The notes under the pieces: generated by a model | Databases searched by the model: none | Told to the model about the DNA's origin: nothing | What the model saw: the letters and a program-made list of their open reading frames with translations, nothing else | Part shown: piece by piece, positions 55,866-64,000 of the stretch | Layout: every line of letters starts with the position of its first letter | Numbering within the stretch: the stretch's first letter is position 1 | Translations under genes and position numbers: made by a program | Assembly (NCBI GenBank): GCA_011800155.1 | Contig: CM022373.1 | Location: 372,001 to 436,000 of the forward strand | Length of the DNA: 64,000 nucleotides | Direction: 5' to 3' | Source of the DNA: Flammulina velutipes | Taxonomy: Eukaryota; Basidiomycota; Agaricomycetes; Agaricales; Physalacriaceae

Positions 55866-57477
55866 TCAAATAAGCCCAACATGGACACCATTACACTGCG
55901 TAGACCTTAAGCTCTCAAATTCTGAAACCACAAAAACACTGACCTGATAATGAATCTTTATGCAGAAGCCCGACCCGTCAAGGATTTCCCTTACCTGCGC
56001 CACAGTCTCCGGGTCCACGAGATTCTCCGCTTCCTCATTCCACTGTTCAAAAAGATATTGGTCGGCTCTACTCACAGGATCGAACCTGATATTCAGAACG
56101 CGCATCGTGTCCTTCCTAGCGGCAGCGAGAGCGGGAAGAAGGTGTTTCCACGCGTCCTCCTTGTATGGACGGATATGGTCGGTCCTCACCGATACGCGCA
56201 GAATCCTGAGGCGCGGCGCGGCGCTGCTGTCCATGCTCAAGGAGGTGAAGAGTGGCTTGAGGGCGGCGATGGCGGAATGGCAGCGCAGGCGGACGTACAG
56301 GACTTCGAGGGCGGGGTGGTTTGGCGCCAAGTTGGCGAGCATAGTTTGTAGCTGTACGACGTTCCATGTGTGGACGTCGTCGAAGGACATGACCAGTCGC
56401 CTGAGCTGTGGCCGGGAGCTACTCATGATTGTGTGGTAAGCTGTTATCGCTGTGGTGTTTAGAGTGGTGAAGAAGGATAAATCTTCTAGGGCGGGGAGGG
56501 CACAGTCGAAGAGGACCTGGGAGGCGTTGGTGATGAGCTTTGTGATGTTGCGGTGGACGAGTGGACGTGCGCCGTTTGCTGTACCATCATCACGACCTTC
56601 GTTCTGGACAATATATGTCTTGAGGTTGACGCAAAGCCTGAGGACCTCTGTATCATGCTTATTGCACGTGTATTCTGTGAGTGTCTCCCAATTAAAATCC
56701 CTGGGTTTCGGCGAATCAAGTCCAGCAATAGAGAGCGATCTTAGGGAAGGTGCGTTTAGGAATGTCTTGTTGAAGGGAGAGCTTGACCGGAGCGCAGGCG
56801 AGTAGAATGTTATGAACGGCGCGTTGATGACAAGGCGCTCCAGGATGGGATAGGATAGTGAGGCAGGAACCCGTACGTCTACACGGTGGCGACATCGCAG
56901 ATGGAAGGTTTTCCACCGCGAAGTGTCTGCCATCAGCTCGGATATGACTCGGGGGATGAGTTCATAACCCGATGGTTGTCCAGTCAGGATACTCGGCACC
57001 ATCTCCAAGCGGACGTTTAGAGGGCACATTGCAGATTTTTGGTAGACCAACGCCATGGCACCCCACCTGGGGAGTTTGGTGGTGACAGTGAAGTCTGTCC
57101 AGATGAGGGGGGAGGCTGATACGTTCCGCCAGCGGCGGCAGACCACGGAGACTTTCCAGGGGATAGCGTCTCTATCAAAGACATCGAAGCCTTTTGAAAG
57201 AACGATGAATAGAGTGAGGAGGACATCATCGGGGATACGTTCGATTGGTGATCGGAGGCGCTGTTGAAGAGCAACGTAGAGGTGAGCGGCCTGTGGGGAT
57301 TCCGATTCGTGATCATGGAGAATATGCAGAATTTCCTGTATGTGAAGTCTGTCGGCTGTGCTGAGAGGTTTGGTGTCATCAAGGGAGCTGTTGAAGGCGG
57401 CGTATTCGATAAGATTGTCTTCAAATGTGTAACGAAGGCATCGCTGCGCCCCCGGGTAACCACCCCGGTTACCATTC
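55866..57477 (-). pseudogene. F-box protein (F-box 4), 5' end lost at Gypsy 2 LTR
   Basis: The minus-strand frame is open from the stop at 55866 to the LTR border, about 537 codons, but has no in-frame ATG before the F-box. The F-box motif is IERIPDDVLLTLFIV...VCRRWRNVSASPLIWTDF, followed by a leucine-rich-like region similar to F-box 3. In F-box 3 a 15-nt first exon and a 51-nt intron precede the same region. Here the matching first exon would lie where the LTR begins (57478), although an acceptor-like GCGCAG is present at about 57435. I infer that the Gypsy insertion removed or separated the first exon. A functional transcript from an LTR promoter is possible. Confidence 0.65.
57455..57474. 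repeat. Short palindrome
   Basis: GGTAACCACCCCGGTTACC is a near-perfect inverted repeat just inside the F-box 4 frame, next to the LTR border. Confidence 0.5.
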
Positions 57478-57704
57478 TGTGACTATTTACTATAGCTACG
57501 CATTGGTTAAATGCTATGGTATTGACTACTTAGTATAGTTCTTAGTATATATGTTCTATCTACTTCCTGTACTCAGTAGACGCCACCCAAATCACCACCC
57601 CATAAACCAGTCATTTCGGTCGCCCTTCTCGCTGGTCGAGAAGCCCATCAAACAAACACTTATATTCACGTGTGACGTTACGGTAAATCTACCCTAACCT
57701 CACA
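57478..57704 (+). repeat. Candidate 5' LTR of Gypsy 2 (227 bp)
   Basis: The span starts TGTGA and ends TCACA, a perfect 5-bp inverted repeat. It lies between the F-box 4 frame and the gag leader. The 3' LTR is outside the window, so the borders are provisional. No clear tRNA primer-binding site follows; the next bases are TATTTTTGACTAGG. Confidence 0.5.
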
Positions 57705-57849
57705 TATTTTTGACTAGGGACTACTACCCCCCTTCCGAACCATTATCGACGGTTCCTCCAGGTCTGATCAACCCGGACTACCTCGACCACTCTCAGCTTG
57801 ACTTTATTTTCTCTATCTACGCTTATTTCTTATATCTCCGAAATCTCCG

Positions 57850-60800
57850 ATGGCCTACTACCTCCGTTCCCGCGCCAGACGCGCGCGCTCGAATTCAGCG
57901 CCGGGACCCTATACACCCGCCCAAATCAGAGGTACGTCGTCTCATAGCAACCCTACTGATTCGTTGCCCGCGCAGGCTGTTGATCCCGAGTTGGATCAAC
58001 AACACTTCCCGGACGAATCCTCCAACGTGCTGGAGAAGGGTCAGAGCATCCTGGAGCCTGGCGCTTCGGGATACGATGTACCAAGCGTGAATGAGGATTT
58101 ATCCTCTGTCCCGCACGGCGTGAACGAAGCTCCAGCTTCCGTCCCGCATGGTGTGAAAGAAGCCTTGGCTTCCGTCCCACCCAGCGTGAACGAGGCTCTG
58201 ACCTCCGTACCGCGAAGGAGTGAAGGAGAGACCTCTAGTCTCTCCCCATACTCCGGCTCGAGCGAACACGAAAGTGATCCGCCGGCCAATGATGAGGTTC
58301 CTGTCGATCTTTGGATCAAACAGGAACCTATTGATGAGAGGTTGGACTTCATGCAGGACGACGGTCCTGATGAAGACAGCTCTCAAGGGCGTATATTATC
58401 GTCGTCTACTACAAGTAGTAGTCACTCTAATATTACTAGAATCAAAACTGTTACCCCCATCTCTGCAGCATTTGAGAGATTGACTGCTCAACAAGTTGAA
58501 GCATTAAGACTACGAGGATCTGCCGGCATAAAGATCCTCGAGCCCGATGAGTTTAGCACCGTTTCGGAGACGGATGCTGAAACTCTCCCAGAACCTCCTT
58601 CCCCGGAATTCCCACATGTGGGGAAAGGAAAGGGTATTGACCCCCGGAATTGGGGTAATATCAAGTTTAGTGAGAAAGATCTTGAGGACTTCCAAGTCCA
58701 ACAAGAGATCCTGTCTAGTCTAAACAGGCCTAAAACTAAACATAGTGGCCCAAAATTCTTCAAAGAACACTCATTCCCTGATGACAGCAGCAATGGCCAG
58801 GGAAAAGTTTCTGTTAGCTCTATCGAATCTGTTTACACACCAGGGGTGCGAAATTTTGATCCACCCCATTCGACGTATTCAGATCAATCCTCTCCAGGTG
58901 AAACCTCGGAGCCGTCGCGTCCTATCGCAACAACGACGCGCCAATCTTCTCCGGATCAGCCATCCACGGCTTACCCCGCATCAAGTACCTCCGCGCCAAC
59001 GTCGCGATCGACCATGACACCCATCCCTCATACCAAAAGCTACAGAACTACCCTCGAGGACGTCTCTGATGATGATAATGATGACACGCATTACAATGGT
59101 CATAACCACGTCCATTATAATAGTGCGGAAAATGTATCGTTAATGTCTGCTACTATCACCGACAGGTCTCATCGTAATAAGAAAAAACCTGTACCGTCTC
59201 CATCATCCGATAGCGAATCCTCTTCATCGGATAGTGAGTCCGACTCAGATTCTGACTCGGATTCCCCCAAGAAGCGGAAACGCTCCCGAGGTGCAGCCAA
59301 ACGCAAGCATGCGAAGGCTAAAGCTAAAGCTAAGGCAAAAGCTAAGGAATCAAAAAAGCGTCGTTCGTTGACTCCACTCACCGATACGCTAAACGAAAAG
59401 ATACGGGATGTGGTGCAAGGTAAAACCAAGCGCCACAGATCCCAGAGCAAATCCCGAGTTGACGATGATCCGTTGAAGCCAGTTAATCAACTGGCTGGCG
59501 GAAGCCATCTGGCAAAGATCCTCCGTAAGAAAGGGTCCCCCAGTTCAAGCAGTTCATCGAGCAGCTCGTCGGATAGCTCGGACTCGGACTTGTCTGATTC
59601 GGATGATGAGGATAGCTCGAGCTCATCCAGTTCGGACTCAGATTCCAGTTCCAGCTCGGACACATCCAGTTCCAGTAGCGACTCGTCTCGCGAACGCAAC
59701 AAGAGACGACGAAAGAGCGCTAAGAAGAGCAAGAAATCCAAAAGAGGCAAAAAGAACCGCTCGCGCAAGAGCTTCTTGAAGCCAGAACCTCCCGCCGTCT
59801 ATGATGGAAAGGCAGATGTTCGGGCATTCCAAACGTTCTTGGAAGACGCCATGGACTATGTGCGCGAAGGACGAGTGAATAAAAAGCTTCGTGTGAAAAA
59901 GATTGGCCGTTACCTTAGTGGGACGGCCAAGTCCTGGTATATCTCCAGCGTCGCCGACGATGTTCGCGGCTGGCGTACCCATGAGTTCTTTATTGAACTC
60001 TATAATCACTGTTTTCCTCCCACGTTCCGTATGGAACAGAGACGGAAATTAGTAAACGCCACACAAGGTACCTATTCAGTACGTCAGTACGTACTTCGTT
60101 TGAATGAATTATTCAATACTACCGGTATCACTCGCAATCGCGAGAAGGTCTTGAAGTTATGGGAAACGCTGCGACCGGATATCCAAGGTGGCTTATATCG
60201 AGCCAACTTGAACCCGGAGACTGCGACCTATAAGAAACTCGTTCAAAAGTCTGAGCGCATCGAAATGATTCTCTCTATTGAGGAGAATGCTCGACGTCAG
60301 AATCGAGAACAAAAGACTCGAGACGCACCATCCCGGGACGAGAAAGGGAAGCAAAGGTTTAGACCTAGCTCCAGTTCAAAACCCCATGTTGCTGGCACAC
60401 CCCAGCGTAACGCGAAGCCTGCAACACAGTCTTTTGCTAGTGGTTCAAAAACGAAGCACTATAGCAAAGACTATCAGCAAAATAGAAACATGAAGCGCCG
60501 TGAACTTACGCCACAGCAGAAAGCTGAATACCGAGAACAAGGTCGTTGCTTCGGCTGCGGCGAGACTGGACACGTCGCTCACGCGTGTCCCAAGGGAAAA
60601 GTTGTGTCTGGATTCGGGAACAAACCCCCCGGAATCCAAACAGCAAGCGCTAAGGTGAAAGCCAAGAAGAGTACTAGGCCAGAACCTAAAAGCACTCGGG
60701 ACGATGGACGTGATGATATCTGGTCTAACGCGATAAGAATATCGAACCTTCAAGTCGACGAAGAGAACTCACAAGACACTCCAGATCTATTTAAAGCCCT

Positions 60801-63800
60801 TTTCGAAACGGGAGTAGATCTGGACTTGGACTTGGGAAGTTTCCTTCGGGACTCGCACCAGTCGGATAGTGACAGCAATATGCCGTCACTTGATCCAATT
60901 ACGGATGACGAGGGTGAGGGACTTCCACCGCTAATATGGGGATCAGACTCAGAAGGGTCAGACTCTGAAGAAGTGGATACCGCACCTTTGAAATCAGTGT
61001 GCTCAGATACAGACTCAATGGATGAGCCTCCACCTCTCATTGACATCTCTGAACTACCAGATTCTGAATCAGACTCTGAATCAGATTCTGAGGAAGATTG
61101 GAGTTCGGACGAATGGGATAGCTCACCTAATTTACCACCTCCCACGGGTCCCGTACCCCAGAAGATGCGACCGTATCAGCGAATTGGAGACGTGCAGCGT
61201 TGCGCAAACTGCAGACGCTCAGTCACATTTCGAAGAAGCCTATTTGAACCAGAAGGTCCTGGCTATCACACTATGTGTGAATGCGAATTCCCAACATTTG
61301 GCAAAGGACACTTACTGTTTCATTGCTCTAATGGAATAAGAATGGACCAGCCGATTCGACTCCCCCCTACAAACCTAGGCGAGTTCTGGGGCTACGGCAT
61401 CGAGTACTTACTCTTGAGAATGTCCCCTTACCCCGGTGAAGACTTATCGCCTGAGCAAATAAAGAAACGCGTGATAACTACACAACGGTCAGGCGACTTC
61501 TATGTAATTTGCGATCGCCTGTACGATCGGGATGTCCTGTTGCCATTAGAAGATGCAAAAAACCCTGAGTTCCCACTCACGGAGTGGTACGCTCGAGAAC
61601 GAGCCATGGATAATAACCTAGAATTTGACACGCTACCCAATCAATATGAATGGGTAACTACTGGATGGAACTCATACGCCTGCCTCGGAGAGCTTGAAGA
61701 GGATACAGTCGAAGCCTTCCTCAACATGCATGCTCCGTGGCTTGGCCTAGGTTTAAAGAAATACAACCGCCTCCTCGAACGCTTCAACGTTCTAGAATCG
61801 TATGCTGCCAATGGCCTGGATATTACAGATAACGAATTAGACGTGCAAGTGTTCCTGCCACGGGAGCGACTTACACATCCACGTTTCGATCTGGCCAGCT
61901 GGTATGAGCGAAAGCTCATGAAATATAACGAGACGTACTGGGACTTGTGGTCGCCAGACGACGATCCCATACTAGGATTCCTTAACTGGGAATTTATTGA
62001 TGAGCCTGGATACGAAGCCCTGTGCGACGAACGAATGTACCTCGAACTTGGGGACGTCTCGATTTACGATCCCGACATTTACCAGTACATGGAAGAAATC
62101 GACGAGATGGATTTTCGCGTCGCGGGAGCTCAAATTCCGAGAGGTAAGCTTCCCGCGATCCAGCGAAATGCCTCTCGCGTCAAGACCACAGGTCGACGAG
62201 TCCCGCGTCCAGTCATCATTGCTGTCCGTATCAACGGACAGCCTGCGCGCGCGCTCATCGACACTGGTTCGATGGCTGATATGATCTCTACGACATTGTT
62301 AGATCAGTTAAAACTCAAGAAAGTTGAACTCACCAATCCTCTACCACTGCAGCTCGCAGTACAAGGCTCCCGATCCAAGATTAATTGGGGGGCTCGTGCA
62401 CAGCTCCAGTACCAGGGAATCGACGAAGAACGCTATTTCGACGTAGCGAACTTGTCGGGGTACGACTTAATATTAGGCACACCCTGGTTATACCAGCATC
62501 AGGTCTGTGTTGGGTTTAACGATCCGAAAGTGGTCATAGGAAGCAGAACCAGCTTACCTATCAAGGACGGTCCATGGATAGCGGAAGTGGTAACAAACGC
62601 CGCGAAACTTGAGGACGAGGCTCAGATAGATGCCGCGCGAAAAGAGATTATCGAATTCGCACGACCACTGTTCAAAAAGGCATCAGAAACCCCATTACCG
62701 CCTTTGAGAGCGATAAACCATACCATCCCTCTCATCGATGAGAGTAAAATATATCCATGTCGACCAGCCAAATGTCCTGAAAAGTTCAGGGACCAGTGGG
62801 CTGAAAAACGTGACGGATATCTGAAAACAGGACGTTGGAAGGTGAAAGCAACAAGTAACGCTTCACCTATGATGATATTACCCAAGATCGACGATCCAAC
62901 TCGTATCCGCGTGGTATGTGACTTCCGTCCCCGGAATGCCAATACTAAGAAACTCTCTTCCCCGATCCCAGACCCCCAAGCCATCCGTCGACGCGTTGCC
63001 AATGCGCGATTTCGCTCGACGATGGACGGTAGCGATGCGTTCGAGCAAGTACGCGTCCAGCCAGACCACGTCCCGCGAACGGCAATGTTAACGCCTGACG
63101 GAGTTATGATTAGCGAGGTCATGCAGCAGGGCGACTGCAACGCACCTGCGACTTTCCAAAGTATTATGTACCATCTTTTCGCACCATATATTGGGCGTTG
63201 GATGGACGTGTACTTAGACGATATTATTGTGTACTCTAATTCTATCAAAGAACATATTGAACACTTGAAAACGGTGATCCGTATTCTAGCCGAAGACAAG
63301 TTCTTTCTAGCTGAACGCAAAATGAAGCTGTTTGCTAACCAGGTAAAAATACTTGGATGTATAGTAGACGACGACGGTATCCGCATGGATCCTCACAAAG
63401 TCGACTCTGTCCTAAAATGGCCCACTCCCACTAATCGCGACCTTCTGCGCGGTTTCCTGGGATCGGTGGGTTATTTGGCCGATGATGTCGACTCTGTGCG
63501 CATCCCGATGGGCGTTTTGAGTGCTATCACAGGTGACGCTGTTCCCTTTCGTTGGGGATATACGGAGCAACGGGCCTTCGAGGACGTTAAGCGCAAGATC
63601 CAAGAAGGAAGCGAACGAACTCGCGTACCTTTGGATTATTCCAAGAACGCACCGCCAGTTTGGCTCATAACAGATGGGAGCGCCACTGGTATCGCGGGTG
63701 TCGTTATCCAAGGGAACGATTGGAAAACGGGCAATGTAGCCGCGTATTACTCAGCCAAACTCAACGCCGCGCAGCAGAACTATCCTGTGCATGAAATTGA

Positions 63801-64000
63801 GATGCTGGCTGGGGTCGAGACCATGTTGCGCTACCGCGACATTCTGCAAGGTCAACGGTTTACATGGGTCACGGACCACAAGGGTTTGACTTACCTGCTT
63901 AACCAAAAAGACCTGTCTGGGAGACAGGCTCGTTGGATCGAAAAATTGAGTTCGTTTGATTTCGACGTCAAATACTTGCCAGGTAGCGAGAATACGTTGG
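57850..64000 (+). CDS. Gypsy 2 gag-pol polyprotein (partial, uninterrupted)
   Basis: The frame from ATG at 57850 has no stop through base 64000 (2050 codons). Residues 76-121 contain 11-residue tandem repeats. Residues 430-640 are Ser/Asp-rich and basic patches. The capsid-like domain spans about 648-830. The CCHC knuckle is at 900-913 (C-x2-C-x4-H-x4-C). Residues 914-1440 are an acidic spacer with a Cys cluster (1118, 1121, 1143, 1145, 1159). The protease has DTG with catalytic Asp 1471. The RT starts near residue 1600 with YLDD at 1788-1791. RNase H has its first Asp at 1942 (LITDGSATG). Gag and pol are fused without a frameshift, so the gag:pol ratio is not set by recoding. The protein would be processed by its own protease. 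Confidence 0.93.
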   Translation, partial: MAYYLRSRARRARSNSAPGPYTPAQIRGTSSHSNPTDSLPAQAVDPELDQQHFPDESSNVLEKGQSILEPGASGYDVPSVNEDLSSVPHGVNEAPASVPHGVKEALASVPPSVNEALTSVPRRSEGETSSLSPYSGSSEHESDPPANDEVPVDLWIKQEPIDERLDFMQDDGPDEDSSQGRILSSSTTSSSHSNITRIKTVTPISAAFERLTAQQVEALRLRGSAGIKILEPDEFSTVSETDAETLPEPPSPEFPHVGKGKGIDPRNWGNIKFSEKDLEDFQVQQEILSSLNRPKTKHSGPKFFKEHSFPDDSSNGQGKVSVSSIESVYTPGVRNFDPPHSTYSDQSSPGETSEPSRPIATTTRQSSPDQPSTAYPASSTSAPTSRSTMTPIPHTKSYRTTLEDVSDDDNDDTHYNGHNHVHYNSAENVSLMSATITDRSHRNKKKPVPSPSSDSESSSSDSESDSDSDSDSPKKRKRSRGAAKRKHAKAKAKAKAKAKESKKRRSLTPLTDTLNEKIRDVVQGKTKRHRSQSKSRVDDDPLKPVNQLAGGSHLAKILRKKGSPSSSSSSSSSSDSSDSDLSDSDDEDSSSSSSSDSDSSSSSDTSSSSSDSSRERNKRRRKSAKKSKKSKRGKKNRSRKSFLKPEPPAVYDGKADVRAFQTFLEDAMDYVREGRVNKKLRVKKIGRYLSGTAKSWYISSVADDVRGWRTHEFFIELYNHCFPPTFRMEQRRKLVNATQGTYSVRQYVLRLNELFNTTGITRNREKVLKLWETLRPDIQGGLYRANLNPETATYKKLVQKSERIEMILSIEENARRQNREQKTRDAPSRDEKGKQRFRPSSSSKPHVAGTPQRNAKPATQSFASGSKTKHYSKDYQQNRNMKRRELTPQQKAEYREQGRCFGCGETGHVAHACPKGKVVSGFGNKPPGIQTASAKVKAKKSTRPEPKSTRDDGRDDIWSNAIRISNLQVDEENSQDTPDLFKALFETGVDLDLDLGSFLRDSHQSDSDSNMPSLDPITDDEGEGLPPLIWGSDSEGSDSEEVDTAPLKSVCSDTDSMDEPPPLIDISELPDSESDSESDSEEDWSSDEWDSSPNLPPPTGPVPQKMRPYQRIGDVQRCANCRRSVTFRRSLFEPEGPGYHTMCECEFPTFGKGHLLFHCSNGIRMDQPIRLPPTNLGEFWGYGIEYLLLRMSPYPGEDLSPEQIKKRVITTQRSGDFYVICDRLYDRDVLLPLEDAKNPEFPLTEWYARERAMDNNLEFDTLPNQYEWVTTGWNSYACLGELEEDTVEAFLNMHAPWLGLGLKKYNRLLERFNVLESYAANGLDITDNELDVQVFLPRERLTHPRFDLASWYERKLMKYNETYWDLWSPDDDPILGFLNWEFIDEPGYEALCDERMYLELGDVSIYDPDIYQYMEEIDEMDFRVAGAQIPRGKLPAIQRNASRVKTTGRRVPRPVIIAVRINGQPARALIDTGSMADMISTTLLDQLKLKKVELTNPLPLQLAVQGSRSKINWGARAQLQYQGIDEERYFDVANLSGYDLILGTPWLYQHQVCVGFNDPKVVIGSRTSLPIKDGPWIAEVVTNAAKLEDEAQIDAARKEIIEFARPLFKKASETPLPPLRAINHTIPLIDESKIYPCRPAKCPEKFRDQWAEKRDGYLKTGRWKVKATSNASPMMILPKIDDPTRIRVVCDFRPRNANTKKLSSPIPDPQAIRRRVANARFRSTMDGSDAFEQVRVQPDHVPRTAMLTPDGVMISEVMQQGDCNAPATFQSIMYHLFAPYIGRWMDVYLDDIIVYSNSIKEHIEHLKTVIRILAEDKFFLAERKMKLFANQVKILGCIVDDDGIRMDPHKVDSVLKWPTPTNRDLLRGFLGSVGYLADDVDSVRIPMGVLSAITGDAVPFRWGYTEQRAFEDVKRKIQEGSERTRVPLDYSKNAPPVWLITDGSATGIAGVVIQGNDWKTGNVAAYYSAKLNAAQQNYPVHEIEMLAGVETMLRYRDILQGQRFTWVTDHKGLTYLLNQKDLSGRQARWIEKLSSFDFDVKYLPGSENTL
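58078..58213 (+). repeat. 33-bp tandem repeats in Gypsy 2 gag
   Basis: Three to four units encode variants of SVPHGVNEAPA. Because the unit is a multiple of three, copy-number change keeps the frame. Confidence 0.75.

Larger units (their letters stand above)
57478..64000 (+). mobile_element. Ty3/Gypsy retrotransposon 2 (right end outside window)
   Basis: LTR, leader and one continuous gag-pol frame containing gag, CCHC knuckle, protease, RT (YLDD) and RNase H run off the right edge; integrase is expected beyond. The family differs from Gypsy 1 in gag, protease and organisation. The open frame suggests a young, possibly active copy. Confidence 0.9.

Noticed and set aside
62622..63386. Minus-strand open frame of 254 codons
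   Set aside because: It is antisense to the intact Gypsy 2 RT, where YLDD and RNase H are clearly on the plus strand.
1..64000. CRISPR arrays, bacterial operons or ribosome-binding sites
   Set aside because: No spaced identical repeats are present. Introns and gene families are fungal throughout, so such features are not expected and none was found.

Overview
The window is nuclear DNA of a filamentous basidiomycete, most likely an Agaricomycete. The evidence is dense short introns of about 46-60 bp with consensus GT..AG ends and a few GC..AG ends, a FunK1 fungal kinase family, four F-box/leucine-rich-type proteins, an AA12-type PQQ dehydrogenase remnant, a Zn2Cys6 regulator and Gypsy, Copia and MULE transposons of fungal type. 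The species cannot be named from the sequence. No CRISPR array, operon or bacterial signal is present.

Left part (1-12265): three nested layers. A Ty3/Gypsy element on the minus strand, with frameshifted gag/protease/RT but an open integrase and a 1.7 kb LTR, sits inside the integrase codons of a Ty1/Copia element on the minus strand. The Copia element in turn sits at the broken 5' end of an AA12/sorbosone-dehydrogenase-like gene.

Middle part (12266-27011): a tRNA-Gln(UUG) with a 7-nt intron, a 12-exon Zn2Cys6 transcription factor with a 6-nt microexon, an F-box gene, aspartokinase (HOM3), the TFIIA small subunit (TOA2), a second F-box gene, and an apparently intact MULE DNA transposon. The MULE has 75-bp terminal inverted repeats and a perfect 9-bp target duplication, and it splits a zinc-cluster-like gene whose frame would be restored by precise loss.

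Right-middle part (27012-50311): a FunK1 kinase plus small-partner module (copy 1; its partner is broken), a RING/coiled-coil protein, mitochondrial GatA/HER2, a 21-exon amino-acid permease, an acidic hypothetical protein, a DUF924 protein, an SH3-RasGEF of the Cdc25 type, a second tRNA-Gln(UUG) with a 12-nt intron, a Ser/Thr-rich single-pass membrane protein and a third F-box gene.

Right part (50312-64000): FunK1 module copy 2 with an intact partner, a third FunK1 lacking most of its N-lobe, a fourth F-box gene whose 5' end stops at an LTR, and a second Ty3/Gypsy element on the plus strand. That element has one uninterrupted gag-pol frame of at least 2050 codons, which runs off the window.

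Housekeeping genes (HOM3, TOA2, GatA, permease, RasGEF) are intact and conserved. The F-box, FunK1, RING and transposon sequences between them are the fast-changing fraction. Intron phases were checked by codon arithmetic for most multi-exon genes; exceptions are stated.
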